From Chloracidobacterium sp. (GTDB lineage Bacteria; Acidobacteriota; Blastocatellia; Pyrinomonadales; Pyrinomonadaceae), in the NCBI GenBank assembly GCA_016715795.1, contig JADJXP010000002.1, positions 1,612,001 through 1,676,000 of the forward strand: DNA of 64,000 nt, in the 5' to 3' direction. A program made the position numbers and the translations under genes. The notes below the pieces were generated by a model. It made no database searches. It was not told the DNA's origin and saw only the letters and a list, made by a program, of their open reading frames with translations. Positions 48,191 through 58,487 of this stretch are shown here, piece by piece (within the stretch, counting starts at the first letter, position 1; every line of letters begins with the position of its first letter).

Positions 48191-50179
48191 CTATCTATAT
48201 TCAAGTTCCCGGTCCCGCAGATATTTCAACCGGTCGCGGATCTCGGCGGCCTGCTCGAATTTCATCTCTTTTGCGGCGGCGCGCATTTCTTGTTCGAGTT
48301 GCGCGATAGTGTCTTTCAGTTGCTTTGGCGAGTATTCCTCGAAGGAATCGAGTTCCAGCGGTACTTTGAAATAATCGGCCTCGTATGCAGTAACGAGTGT
48401 CGCATCTATTGCCTTGACGATGGTCGTGGGCGTGATGCCGTGTTCGGCGTTGTATGCCTCCTGGATCGAGCGGCGACGCTGTGTCTCGCCGATGGCGTAT
48501 TCCATCGACTTGGTTATCTTATCGGCGTAGAGGATCGTCTTGCCGTCGGCGTTGCGGGCCGCCCGGCCCATTGTCTGGATAAGCGAGCTTTGCGAACGTA
48601 GAAAGCCTTCTTTGTCGGCATCCAGAATGGCGACGAGCGACACTTCCGGCAGATCGAGCCCTTCTCGCAAAAGATTGATCCCGACTAGCACGTCAAACTC
48701 GCCTCGCCGCAGATCGCGAAGTATCTTGATCCGTTCCAGCGTAACGATATCGCTGTGAAGATATGTCACACGCACGCCGACCTCGGCGAAATATTCGCTC
48801 AGGTTCTCGGCCATTCGTTTGGTAAGCGTGGTCACGAGCACGCGTTCGTTGCGTTCAGCGCGAACGCGGCATTCTTCGAGCAGATCGTCGATCTGGCCCT
48901 TTACGGGCCGGACCTCGACTACGGGATCGAGCAGGCCTGTCGGACGAATGATCTGTTCGATCACCTCGCCTTGAGTTTGATTCAGCTCGTACGGCCCCGG
49001 CGTCGCAGAGACGTAGATAGTCTGTCCGCGCCGCTGTTCGAATTCGTCAAAATTCAATGGCCTGTTGTCCTTCGCCGACGGCAGACGAAAACCGTATTCA
49101 ACCAGCGTCCCTTTCCTTGACTGATCGCCCTTGTACATCGCCCCAAGCTGCGGTACGGTCTGGTGCGATTCGTCGATGACCATCAGGGCATCGGCCGGCA
49201 GGTAATCAAGCAGCGTCGGCGGCGGCTCGCCGGGTTTCTTGCCCGTGAGGTGGCGGGAATAATTCTCGATGCCGCGACAAAAGCCCATCTCCTTTATCAT
49301 TTCGAGGTCATACATCGTGCGCTGATGCAGCCGCTGTGCCTCGACGACCTTGCCTTCTTCGACGAGGAACTTCTCGTGTTCGTTAAGCTCGGCACGAATC
49401 GTCTGCACCGCACGTTTTATCACCGGCCGCGACATCACGTAGTGCGTCTTTGGATATATCGGCAGCCGCGAGTCGTGTTTGTGCAGCACCTCGCCAAGCA
49501 GCGGGTCGATCGTCGATATCGAATCGATCTCATCGCCCCAAAACTCGATCCTGTACGCTTGGTCCTGATAGCTCGGATACACCTCGACAACATCACCGCG
49601 CACGCGGAAATTACCGCGGTCAAAATCGATGTTCACCCGCTCGTACTGCAACTCGACGAGACGCTGCAGGAACTCCTCGCGTTTCATCTTCTGCCCCGGC
49701 TCCACAAAAACAAGCATCCCGTAGTAAGCGTCCGGATCGCCAAGCCCGTAGATGCATGACACCGACGCCACCACGATCACATCGCGCCTTTCGAACAACG
49801 CCCTCGTCGCCGACAACCTCAGTCGGTCGATCTCGTCGTTGACCGTCGCTTCTTTTTCTATATAGAGATCGGCCGCCGGCACATAGGCCTCGGGCTGGTA
49901 GTAGTCGTAGTACGAAACGAAATATTCGACCGAATTTTCGGGAAAGAACGTTTTGAATTCCTGATAGAGTTGGGCGGCGAGCGTCTTATTGTGAGCAAGC
50001 ACAAGCGTCGGCCGTTGGACGCGGTCTATGACGTTGGCGATGGTGAACGTCTTGCCGCTGCCAGTGATACCGAGCAAAACCTGGTCGCGCTCGCCGGCGG
50101 TCAATCCCGCGACGATCTGGCTTATTGCCTCAGGCTGATCGCCCTTTGGCGTGTTTTCAGATATGAGACGGAATTGCAC
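48191..50179 (-). CDS. uvrB: Excinuclease ABC subunit B
   Basis: 662 residues. Damage verification in nucleotide excision repair. Walker A GITGSGKTFTIAN, beta-hairpin YYDYYQPEAYVP, DVIVVASVSCIYGLG, the helicase motif VMIDESHQTVPQ, DVLVGINLLREGLDLPEVSL and QTMGRAARN; C-terminal UVR motif QLEQEMRAAAKEMKFEQAA. The frame is open to TTG 50197, but GTG 50179 gives the usual N-terminal spacing (GDQPEAI at residue 13). Confidence 0.97.
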   Translation of the reverse strand: MQFRLISENTPKGDQPEAISQIVAGLTAGERDQVLLGITGSGKTFTIANVIDRVQRPTLVLAHNKTLAAQLYQEFKTFFPENSVEYFVSYYDYYQPEAYVPAADLYIEKEATVNDEIDRLRLSATRALFERRDVIVVASVSCIYGLGDPDAYYGMLVFVEPGQKMKREEFLQRLVELQYERVNIDFDRGNFRVRGDVVEVYPSYQDQAYRIEFWGDEIDSISTIDPLLGEVLHKHDSRLPIYPKTHYVMSRPVIKRAVQTIRAELNEHEKFLVEEGKVVEAQRLHQRTMYDLEMIKEMGFCRGIENYSRHLTGKKPGEPPPTLLDYLPADALMVIDESHQTVPQLGAMYKGDQSRKGTLVEYGFRLPSAKDNRPLNFDEFEQRRGQTIYVSATPGPYELNQTQGEVIEQIIRPTGLLDPVVEVRPVKGQIDDLLEECRVRAERNERVLVTTLTKRMAENLSEYFAEVGVRVTYLHSDIVTLERIKILRDLRRGEFDVLVGINLLREGLDLPEVSLVAILDADKEGFLRSQSSLIQTMGRAARNADGKTILYADKITKSMEYAIGETQRRRSIQEAYNAEHGITPTTIVKAIDATLVTAYEADYFKVPLELDSFEEYSPKQLKDTIAQLEQEMRAAAKEMKFEQAAEIRDRLKYLRDRELEYR

Positions 50180-50231
50180 CCTTTCAGCATACCGCAAAAG
50201 GGCGCGTTATGAAAGTGGTCGAACCCTATCG

Positions 50232-50579
50232 TCAATCGCTCCCGAAGTTTATCGATACGGTCATCGTGTACCGTGTCACTCGTCGGCACTGGTTCGTGAC
50301 CGAGATGTAGTTATTGCCGGAGCGCGTGATAAAGCTCGTCGACGTCGCACCGCCTGAGAACACCACGCAGCCGTTGCCTGAGCTGACATTGCCCGACAGC
50401 ACCTGTCCGTTACGGGCGCCAAGCACGTATGTCCTTGTGGCCCCGCCTGTGAGCGAACCCGAAACCGTAGCTGACGTGCGGCCACGGGCAAACCTGATCC
50501 TCGTCTGCGCGTCTGCCTCGGACGAGAAAACGAACGCAAACATCAGCGATGCAAGCGCGGTGATCACCAGCTTCTTCAT
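50232..50579 (-). CDS. Small secreted protein of unknown function
   Basis: 115 residues from ATG 50579, which has AGGAGG 5 nt upstream; longer starts are not credible. Signal peptide KKLVITALASLMFAFVFSSEADA, then TRIRFARGRTSATVSGSL and GCVVFSGGATSTSFITRSG, beta rich, with two cysteines likely to be paired. It resembles small pre-peptidase-C/PPC-like beta domains. No neighbours suggest a role. Confidence 0.7.
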   Translation of the reverse strand: MKKLVITALASLMFAFVFSSEADAQTRIRFARGRTSATVSGSLTGGATRTYVLGARNGQVLSGNVSSGNGCVVFSGGATSTSFITRSGNNYISVTNQCRRVTRYTMTVSINFGSD

Positions 50580-50658
50580 AATTCCTCCTGCAAGTTTGGG
50601 ATTATGAAGGAATTCTAGGCTCTTTTTGGCCCTGGTGCAAGAGAAATCTGGTCGTTCG

Positions 50659-51183
50659 TCAGGCTTGCTGGCCAATCGAGCGAATACGTTCTTTCAGAAC
50701 GTCGTATCTGTCGTTCAATTCGTCGCCGCGTGCGGCATATATGTCAGTAATTATCTGAGAATCAGCCGGGCGAAACGCTCGCAGCATCACATTGCGATTA
50801 CGGATGATCCCCTTTGCGTCGATGACAACGACAGCACGAGTCCAGCTTACGGGGAATATCGCGTGCCTTGCGTATATCCGTGTTATCTCTCGATCAGGAT
50901 CGGCCAACAGCGGCAGCGGCAGGCTCAGGTTTCGCGAAAATTCCTGATGTTCATTCGGCGTTCCCGGGCTGATGCCGACGATCGTTGCCTTTGTCTCAAG
51001 ATAGCTCAGCCAATTGTCACGCACCGAGCAGAGCTGGCGTGTGCATACCAGCGTCTCATTCTGCGGGTAGAAGAGCAGGACTACTACGGAGCCCGAGTGA
51101 TGCGACAGGCACCATTCGTCCCCGTTATCGGTGGCCAGACAGAAATCTCGAGCCTTATCGCCGATGCCGAGCCAGTCCGCCAT
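50659..51183 (-). CDS. Peroxiredoxin (AhpC/TSA, BCP-like)
   Basis: 174 residues from ATG 51183, the start after which the domain begins (IGDKARDFCLATDNG). The peroxidatic Cys is in ETLVCTRQLCSVRD, in place of the usual TPGCTxExCxFRD, with a second Cys five residues on as in BCP. SVVVLLFYPQNE and VVVIDAKGIIRNRNV are typical. It reduces peroxides using thioredoxin. It starts 2 bp from the stop of the HEAT-repeat gene, so the two share a transcript. Confidence 0.9.
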   Translation of the reverse strand: MADWLGIGDKARDFCLATDNGDEWCLSHHSGSVVVLLFYPQNETLVCTRQLCSVRDNWLSYLETKATIVGISPGTPNEHQEFSRNLSLPLPLLADPDREITRIYARHAIFPVSWTRAVVVIDAKGIIRNRNVMLRAFRPADSQIITDIYAARGDELNDRYDVLKERIRSIGQQA

Positions 51184-51184
51184 A

Positions 51185-52399
51185 TCAATGTAGGGCAACC
51201 TGCTCCATGCTTGCGATCGCTTCGCGAACACGTTCGGCAATGTCGGTCGTTAGGCCGCTTTCTTTCTGAAGTTGATAGAGGCTATCGAGCGTGCGCGGGT
51301 CCCGTTGAAGCCTGAGCGTGTGCAGCAGAGCAAATCGGACGCGCTCATCGCGGTGGTTTCGGATGGAGTCAAATATCTCACGGGTCTCACCCGCGCAGAT
51401 CAGTAGGGAAACGAGGACAAACGCCTCATAAGCGATCTTAAGGTCATCGTGCACGAGCCTTTCAAAGCCTTTCTCAACTATGCCGGCCTCGACGGCCGCC
51501 CGCGCTGCGTGGCTCAGTCGAAATGCGTCCTCGGTCTCGATTATCCTCTTCCAGGCCGCTGCCCGGTCAAAGCTCAGCCTGAAGAGCCCGCGAGCCGCCG
51601 CTGCCCGCACTTCGCGCGTCGGATCAGCCGAGGCGAGAACGATCGTCTCGAACACGGATTCGTGGTCAAAATCCGCAAGCACCGTAACAGCCCTTGAACG
51701 CAGGGCAGACGAGAGATCATACAGGGCGATCTGTGAAAGGGCCTCAACAGAATTCTGCGTCTTGAACGCCGTCAAAATCCTTACCGCCAGATCGCGGACC
51801 GATTCGTCATCCTCATACTCCTCGTTTGCCTGCTCGATGGCGGTCAGCAGCGACGGGTCATCTGATACCGGCAAAGGCTCAAACGGCCTCGATGCGGGAA
51901 TGCTCGTAAATGAATTGATCGGAAGCTGCGCATACTGGAGCCTTCGCATCTTCTCCTGAAACGCCCGCGTGTCTGCCGCCAGATCACCGGTAAGCGTCGG
52001 GCGCGCAGCTTCGACAGCATCTTGTCGCTTTGCAGGCTGGCCTGAAACTCCGTTGGACGCCGACCTTTTGGCCTTCCTCAGCCATTCGAGTTCCTTATCA
52101 GCATCTACGCTGTCGAGATCGTAACTGGCGTGCTGATTCGAATAATACCCTGCGTAGCGGCTCTCGTAATTGTATTGCGGCTTACCGACCGCAGCTTTCG
52201 CTTTCTGCCAAAAATAGGCGGCCATTGCGAATCCGCCGACGACAACCACCGCCATAAGGATCCACCAGGTCGAACTCGACCCTTCGGGAACCTCGCGGCC
52301 CGGCTGGGCGCAAAGCCGCCCTGCCGCCGCAAGGACGACCAGTCCTGAGACTGCAAGGCGATCAAGCGAAAGGCTCGTTGAGAGATAATTGCGTGTCAT
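51185..52399 (-). CDS. Membrane protein with cytoplasmic HEAT repeats
   Basis: 404 residues: N-terminal signal-like segment (LAVSGLVVLAAAGRLCA), membrane helix WWILMAVVVVGGFAMAAYFW (about 46-65), a Tyr/Ser-rich linker, then HEAT-like helical pairs (VRDLAVRILTAFKTQNSVEALS; SALRSRAVTVLADFDHESVFE; TREVRAAAARGLFRLSF; DERVRFALLHTLRLQRDPRTL). HEAT arrays bind other proteins; the partner is unknown. Confidence 0.72.
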   Translation of the reverse strand: MTRNYLSTSLSLDRLAVSGLVVLAAAGRLCAQPGREVPEGSSSTWWILMAVVVVGGFAMAAYFWQKAKAAVGKPQYNYESRYAGYYSNQHASYDLDSVDADKELEWLRKAKRSASNGVSGQPAKRQDAVEAARPTLTGDLAADTRAFQEKMRRLQYAQLPINSFTSIPASRPFEPLPVSDDPSLLTAIEQANEEYEDDESVRDLAVRILTAFKTQNSVEALSQIALYDLSSALRSRAVTVLADFDHESVFETIVLASADPTREVRAAAARGLFRLSFDRAAAWKRIIETEDAFRLSHAARAAVEAGIVEKGFERLVHDDLKIAYEAFVLVSLLICAGETREIFDSIRNHRDERVRFALLHTLRLQRDPRTLDSLYQLQKESGLTTDIAERVREAIASMEQVALH

Positions 52400-52626
52400 T
52401 AAAGTAATGCGAGCTTGCAGGAATAGAGGCAGGAAAAAACCCGGTCGCTGCCAGGTGAGCGAGTTCCCTTTACCATTATCGCGATTTTATCGGCTCCTGT
52501 CACGACATTTTTTAGCCACGTTAGTATATTTTTAACACGCGGCATATTCCTCAATGTTGACCTTCGTTTGCGATTGCCCAAACGGACGTTTTCGTAATAA
52601 AGTCAAAGGGGACGAAGATGTATTAA

Positions 52627-53529
52627 ATGAGCACCGCACCAACGATCTCGAATTCCGAAATCCCGGGACTTAAATTTCTCTATCGCGGCAAGGTTCGAGA
52701 TATTTACGAGATAGATGACGACACGCTGCTGCTGGTCGCCACCGACAGGCTTTCGGCATTTGACTGCATCCTGCCGACGCCGATCGACAGGAAAGGAGCA
52801 GTGCTGACGCAGTTGTCGGCGTTTTGGTTCAAGATGTTTGCGGATGAGGTTGACAGCCACTTCATCACGGCCGAATTCGATAAGATGCCGCCGCTTGTTC
52901 AGGCGCAGGAATCTCTGCGAGGGCGCTCCACCTTGGTCAAGCGGGCCGATGTCTTCCCCGTAGAATGCGTCGTCCGCGGATATCTCGAAGGCTCGGGCTG
53001 GAAGGATTACAAGGCAACCGGCAAGGTGTCTGGCCACGATCTGCCTCGCGGCCTTGTGCAATGCGACAGGCTGCTCGAACCGATCTTCACACCCGCGACC
53101 AAGGCCACAACCGGCCACGACGAGAACATCACGGGCCTCGAGTTCAAGAACATCCTCGGCTCAGAGACCGCCGCCCTGCTCAAGGCAACATCTCTCAAGC
53201 TTTACAACCTCGCGTCAGAGTACGCACGCGAACGAGGTATTATTGTGGCCGACACAAAATTCGAATTCGGGACCGACAGCAAAGGCAACATCATGCTCGT
53301 CGATGAGGTCATAACGCCCGATTCGTCACGATTCTGGTCGGCAGAGGAATACGAACCCGGGCATGCCCAACCGTCGTTCGATAAACAATTCGTCCGCGAA
53401 TATCTCGAATCCCTAGATTGGGACAAAACGCCGCCCGCACCGCCGCTGCCACCCGTGATCGCCGAAGCAACTTCGCAACGTTATCTCGACGCCTACAAGC
53501 TATTGACAGGAAACGAACTGGAGATCTAA
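52627..53529 (+). CDS. purC: Phosphoribosylaminoimidazole-succinocarboxamide synthase
   Basis: 300 residues. Purine biosynthesis: joins CAIR and aspartate with ATP. FLYRGKVRDIYEIDDDTLLLVATDRLSAFD is the diagnostic N-terminal region (residues 16-45); VECVVRGYLEGSGWKDY, GLVQCDRLLEPIFTPATK, GIIVADTKFEFG and VDEVITPDSSRFW complete it. Length matches the longer, yeast-type SAICAR synthetases. It converges with the MOSC gene, overlapping by four bases. Confidence 0.97.
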   Translation: MSTAPTISNSEIPGLKFLYRGKVRDIYEIDDDTLLLVATDRLSAFDCILPTPIDRKGAVLTQLSAFWFKMFADEVDSHFITAEFDKMPPLVQAQESLRGRSTLVKRADVFPVECVVRGYLEGSGWKDYKATGKVSGHDLPRGLVQCDRLLEPIFTPATKATTGHDENITGLEFKNILGSETAALLKATSLKLYNLASEYARERGIIVADTKFEFGTDSKGNIMLVDEVITPDSSRFWSAEEYEPGHAQPSFDKQFVREYLESLDWDKTPPAPPLPPVIAEATSQRYLDAYKLLTGNELEI

Positions 53530-54410
53530 CGACGGCTCTCGACCACATCGACCGTATCACCAAGCTTGATCGAGAGGCCTGACGTGGTTGGAATGAGGTT
53601 CTGGCCGAATAAAACTGCATTTGGCGTGACGCCCAGCGGCTCGATCCGTTCGGGCATCACATCTTTTGCCATACGATAGGTTGCAAGCGTTCTCAGCGGT
53701 TCCTTGCCGTCAAATTCACCTCGCGACTGATCCACCGTCGGAATAACACAACGCTCGCAGGGCTTCGTCGTCCGAAAAGCCGCATCCCCGACGCGGATGC
53801 CGGTCCAGTCGTCCTCGGCGTAAGGTTCCGAGCCGCTCACCACAATATTCGGCCTGAACCGATTCATCGGCAGCGGTCGAAACGCAGATACATCGCCTTC
53901 ATCTGTATACGATCCCGCAATTCTGCTATTCAGATCTCGAAGCGATGCCTCGCAGATCACGAGCAGCGGATAGCCGTCCGCAAAGCTAACGATATCGCTG
54001 CCGCCATCGAACCGTGAGTTCACGCTGCGCTGCGTATCATCCGGCATATAAACGAGGTCACACGTCGTGCCCAAGACATCACTAAACCAACCGCCAATGC
54101 CTCTGTCATAGGCTTCAGCCGCGCAAACGCTCTGCCATATCGTGACTTGCCGAATGTCGCCCGTCGCCGGGATGAGCGGCACGTTCAAACAGCCAAAATC
54201 ATCGGCCGATACGGTCATCGCCCCATCGTCGAGGCCGACGTCGATCGTCGCCATTTTGGGAAACTCACGCTGCGTCATAAATCTTCCGCTCGCGTCAGTC
54301 AACATCCATCGACGATCAAACGCCAGCCCACGTTTCTCAACAACCGCCGACTGCAAGCTGATGCCCCGCAACGACTTAATAGGATAGATATTGATCTCGG
54401 AGACGTGCAT
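53526..54410 (-). CDS. MOSC domain protein
   Basis: 294 residues. MOSC_N beta-barrel (VSEINIYPIKSLRGISL; RGLAFDRRWMLTDASGRFMTQRE), then the MOSC core with FRPNIVVSGSEPYAEDDW and the conserved Cys in KPCERCVIPTVD. Related to YcbX/mARC, molybdenum-cofactor enzymes that reduce N-hydroxylated compounds. No ferredoxin domain is fused. Confidence 0.92.
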   Translation of the reverse strand: MHVSEINIYPIKSLRGISLQSAVVEKRGLAFDRRWMLTDASGRFMTQREFPKMATIDVGLDDGAMTVSADDFGCLNVPLIPATGDIRQVTIWQSVCAAEAYDRGIGGWFSDVLGTTCDLVYMPDDTQRSVNSRFDGGSDIVSFADGYPLLVICEASLRDLNSRIAGSYTDEGDVSAFRPLPMNRFRPNIVVSGSEPYAEDDWTGIRVGDAAFRTTKPCERCVIPTVDQSRGEFDGKEPLRTLATYRMAKDVMPERIEPLGVTPNAVLFGQNLIPTTSGLSIKLGDTVDVVESRR

Positions 54411-54424
54411 AAGACAGATGATTC

Positions 54425-54505
54425 AACTACACAGAGCACATGGATCACAAAGGAACAGACCCTTTTTATCTATGTGCCCTATGTTCCTATGTGGTTCATT
54501 CCAGC
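54425..54505. repeat. Word-type inverted repeat (CACATGG / CCTATGTG family)
   Basis: GAGCACATGGATCACAAAGG on the left and CTATGTGCCCTATGTTCC with TATGTGG on the right form a degenerate inverted repeat upstream of groES. Related TAGG/CCTA words occur between groES and groEL. Confidence 0.55.
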
Positions 54506-54555
54506 ATAAAGTTGATAACGCCGTTATCAATTTTTCTGATGCCCATAATTCACCC

Positions 54556-54585
54556 TTGACATCTAGCCGGGGTCCGCCTTATACT
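54556..54585 (+). promoter_or_regulatory. groE promoter
   Basis: TTGACA (54556-54561), spacer 18, TATACT (54580-54585). The CIRCE operator overlaps the end of the -10 and the start site, so bound HrcA would block initiation. Confidence 0.85.
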
Positions 54586-54610
54586 AGCACTCTTGTACTA
54601 CGAGTGCTAG
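54584..54610 (+). promoter_or_regulatory. CIRCE operator (HrcA site)
   Basis: CTAGCACTC-N9-GAGTGCTAG, a perfect 9-9-9 dyad that matches the CIRCE consensus (TTAGCACTC-N9-GAGTGCTAA) at all but the outermost base of each arm. It places groES-groEL under HrcA heat-shock control. hrcA itself is not in the window. Confidence 0.95.
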
Positions 54611-54660
54611 AATCTCAGTTTCTTAACTGAGCGCAATCTTAACATAAAGGAGTAAACACT

Positions 54661-54975
54661 ATGGCAACCAACATCACACCGCTCCACGATCGCGTGATCA
54701 TCAAGCGCATCGAGGACAACGTAAATCAGACGGCGGGCGGGCTTTTTATTCCCGACTCGGCCAAGGAAAAGCCGCAGGAAGGCGAGGTCATCGCAGCCGG
54801 CGAGGGCAAGTACAAAGAGGACGGCACACGTCAGACGCTTGACGTCAAAGCGGGCGACCGCGTCCTTTTTGGCAAGTACTCGGGTAGCGAGATCAAGCTC
54901 GACGGCGAGGAATTCATCATCATGCGCGAGGACGAGATCCTCGGTATCATCAGCCGCGCGGGCGCGGCGGCATAG
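54661..54975 (+). CDS. groES: Co-chaperonin GroES
   Basis: 104 residues. PLHDRVIIKRIEDNVNQTAGG, the mobile loop GGLFIPDSAKEKPQEGEV, and KAGDRVLFGKYSGSEIKLDGEEF are standard. AAGGAG lies 8 nt before the ATG. First gene of the CIRCE-controlled operon. Confidence 0.98.
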   Translation: MATNITPLHDRVIIKRIEDNVNQTAGGLFIPDSAKEKPQEGEVIAAGEGKYKEDGTRQTLDVKAGDRVLFGKYSGSEIKLDGEEFIIMREDEILGIISRAGAAA

Positions 54976-55020
54976 GTCCTATAGGACCCATACGACCCAT
55001 AGGTCACATAGGAGATTAAG
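54976..55020. repeat. TAGG/CCTA word repeat between groES and groEL
   Basis: GTCCTATAGGACCCATACG then CCCATAGGTCACATAGGAG: degenerate tandem copies of an 8-10-base word with internal dyads (TCCTATAGGA), filling the whole spacer and reaching the groEL ribosome-binding site. Confidence 0.6.
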
Positions 55021-55023
55021 ACA

Positions 55024-56658
<1,635 letters not shown>

Positions 56659-56718
56659 TGTCAGTAGCCCGCACGTAAGTGAGGGCTCAACACACACCAC
56701 GTTCAAGCAACACAGAAA

Positions 56719-56750
56719 GGCCTCGGCACCCGCCGAGGCCCTTTTTTTTT
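56719..56750 (+). terminator. Intrinsic terminator of groES-groEL
   Basis: GGCCTCGGC-ACCC-GCCGAGGCC followed by CTTTTTTTTT: 9-bp perfect stem and long T-tract, 60 bp after the groEL stop. Confidence 0.95.
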
Positions 56751-56777
56751 CAAAAGCATGCTAGAATCAGCCAAGGT

Positions 56778-56972
56778 ATGAGCACACAAGAACTCATCGT
56801 CAATGAAATAGAAGGATTGCCCGAAGCGCTCAAGCGAGAGGTCTATGACTTCGCCAGATTCTTGAGGGAAAAGTCCGCCGACGAATCTTTTAACGGCTTG
56901 CTTCTTAGCAATTCAGCGCTCGCAAAAGACTGGGACACGCCCGAGGAAGACGCCGCATGGGCAAACCTTTAG
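56778..56972 (+). CDS. DUF2281-type antitoxin-like protein
   Basis: 64 residues. TQELIVNEIEGLPEALKREVYDFARFLREK is the DUF2281 pattern of small antitoxins; the tail is acidic (DWDTPEEDAAWANL). Its stop overlaps the start of a toxin-like stub by 16 bp, the same overlap as in the intact TA pair at 44 kb. The partner toxin has been lost, so this is an orphan antitoxin. Confidence 0.7.
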   Translation: MSTQELIVNEIEGLPEALKREVYDFARFLREKSADESFNGLLLSNSALAKDWDTPEEDAAWANL

Positions 56973-56992
56973 TCGGCGACGTAGTTGAGTAA
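56957..56992 (+). pseudogene. Stub of a MazF/PemK-type toxin cut short near an IS element
   Basis: Eleven codons, MGKPLVGDVVE then TAA. MGKPxxGDVV is the usual start of MazF-like toxins paired with DUF2281 antitoxins. The sequence diverges after GDVV, about 90 bp before the left repeat of the IS110-type element, and no remainder of the toxin is found beyond the element. Confidence 0.55.
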
Positions 56993-57115
56993 AAGCTTTT
57001 CCGATAGGGCAGAATGGATTGTTGGCAAACCTGATGTTATAAAGACGGTTTCTCCTGGTCGGTGGAGTAGTATCTTTTTGACGAAGAAATCTGCTCTTTG
57101 ACAGGAGAAACCGCT

Positions 57116-57358
57116 ATGACATTTTACATTGGAGTTGACTTTCATCCATACCAGCAAACGCTTTGTTGGTGTGATGAGGAGACGGGTGAGACAGGGGCTT
57201 TAAAGCTGTTTCACGACATTGAGAAGGTACGCGAGTATTACTCGTCGCTTGGGAAACAGGCCGTGATCGGGATCGAGGCATCGAGTCGATGCGGGTGGTT
57301 CGAGAGGATAGTCGCCGAGGCCGGTCATACACGCTCGTCGGCAATCCGGTTTCGATAA
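57116..57358 (+). pseudogene. IS110-family transposase, N-terminal fragment
   Basis: From ATG 57116 with AGGAG upstream: MTFYIGVDFHPYQQTLCW carries the first Asp of the RuvC-like DEDD site and AVIGIEASSRCGWFERIV the Glu. The frame leaves the family at AEAGH (57333); a two-base surplus (or one-base loss) moves it to the next frame. Confidence 0.85.
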
Positions 57359-58206
57359 GGAAGACCGCACTTTCCCGGCACAAGAACGACCGGATCGACG
57401 CCGAGCACATGCTTTGGCTGCTGATGCGGAATGAGTTTCCGGCGATCTGGCGGCGACCAATACAGAGCACGGAGATACTCGACGTGATCAAGCTGAGATC
57501 GAGCCTGGTTGGGCAGCGGACACAGATCTACAACCGTCTGAGTGCCGTTGCCCGGGACATCGGAATGCCGAAGTCGCTGATGAGAACCGTCGCCGCCCAG
57601 AAGGTGATCAAGGAGGTGGATATGTGCGAGGCTTCGGCACTGTGCCGTGACCAGCTTTTCTCTACGCTTGAGCACCTCAAAGCGCGAATACTCGAGGTCG
57701 AGTCTTGGCTAAAGCAGAAAGCAACGGCAGACACCAAGGCACAGCTGCTGATGACCCAGAGGGGCGTCGGATATCTCACGGCCCTGATATTCGTTCACAC
57801 GGTCGGCGATGTCACACGCTTCGACAAAGGAACCAAAGCAGTAACACGCTTTGCAGGTTACGATCCCGTCGAACGTTCCAGTGCCGAGAAGATACGCTTC
57901 GGGCGGATCAGCAAGGCAGGGCCGAGACTGCTTCGCTTTCATCTGGGCCAAGCCTCTCAGATAGCCGTTCGCTCGGATGCGAGACTGAACGCATTCTACA
58001 AACGGCTCTCAAAGAGGAAACCCAGGGCTGTGGCCAAAACGGCCACTGCCCGCAAACTTCTGGTCAAACTCTCGATAATGCTTCGTGACTCGATCACGGC
58101 AGAAGAGTTCGACCTGCGTGGACGCACAGTTGGCAATGCTCGAAAGAATCGCATGGTCCGAAATGACCGTGACCTGATAGAGCCAAGCCAACCTTGCCTT
58201 GCTTGA
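57289..58206 (+). pseudogene. IS110-family transposase, C-terminal part
   Basis: From about 57335 the frame reads TLVGNPVSIRKTALSRHKND, with KNDRIDA supplying the last two Asp of DEDD, and continues through VIKLRSSLVGQRTQIYNRL to the Tnp_IS116/IS110/IS902 domain with QRGVGYLTALIFVHTVGD, FAGYDPVERSSA, GPRLLRFHLGQAS (transposase Ser region). Codons 57289-57334 of this frame are out-of-frame sequence. A repaired protein would have about 360 residues. Confidence 0.85.
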
Positions 58207-58369
58207 CCGCCGGCAAAGTGCGAAACGAAACATCATGGGTATTGAGGCAGTGAGAAACACTGCCTCGCTAACACAAGCAGACCCGAAGAGATGAATGAGT
58301 GAGCCACCAGCTCTTACTCGACAAGTCCGATGCCACGCTTCGGACAGCTACGAACAAATAAATGAAGAT
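58207..58369 (+). ncRNA. Possible bridge/seeker RNA region of the IS1111-type element
   Basis: IS1111-type elements encode their guide RNA in the non-coding stretch after the transposase. Here 163 nt lie between the transposase stop and the right repeat and include the perfect 9-bp hairpin GAGGCAGTG-agaaa-CACTGCCTC (58244-58266). The assignment rests on family knowledge and position only. Confidence 0.35.
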
Positions 58370-58487
58370 CAGAACTTCTTCGTCAACCGACTACCCACTT
58401 CACCACCGGCCCCCGCGCCGAACAGCGAAGCTCCGCCTTGACTACAACACCGTCTTTAGAGATGCGATACTGCTATCCTCGACGCTG

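Larger units (their letters stand above)
57079..58385 (+). mobile_element. IS110/IS1111-type insertion sequence, inactivated
   Basis: The left subterminal repeat TGACGAAGAAATCTG (57079-57093) matches the inverted right one at 58370-58385 (reads back TGACGAAGAAGTTCTG). Subterminal repeats mark the IS1111 group. The transposase is frameshifted. The outer ends are not fixed: the left end lies between the toxin stub (about 56988) and 57079. A second dyad, GGTTTCTCCTG (57047-57057) / CAGGAGAAACC (57102-57112), precedes the transposase. Confidence 0.75.
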
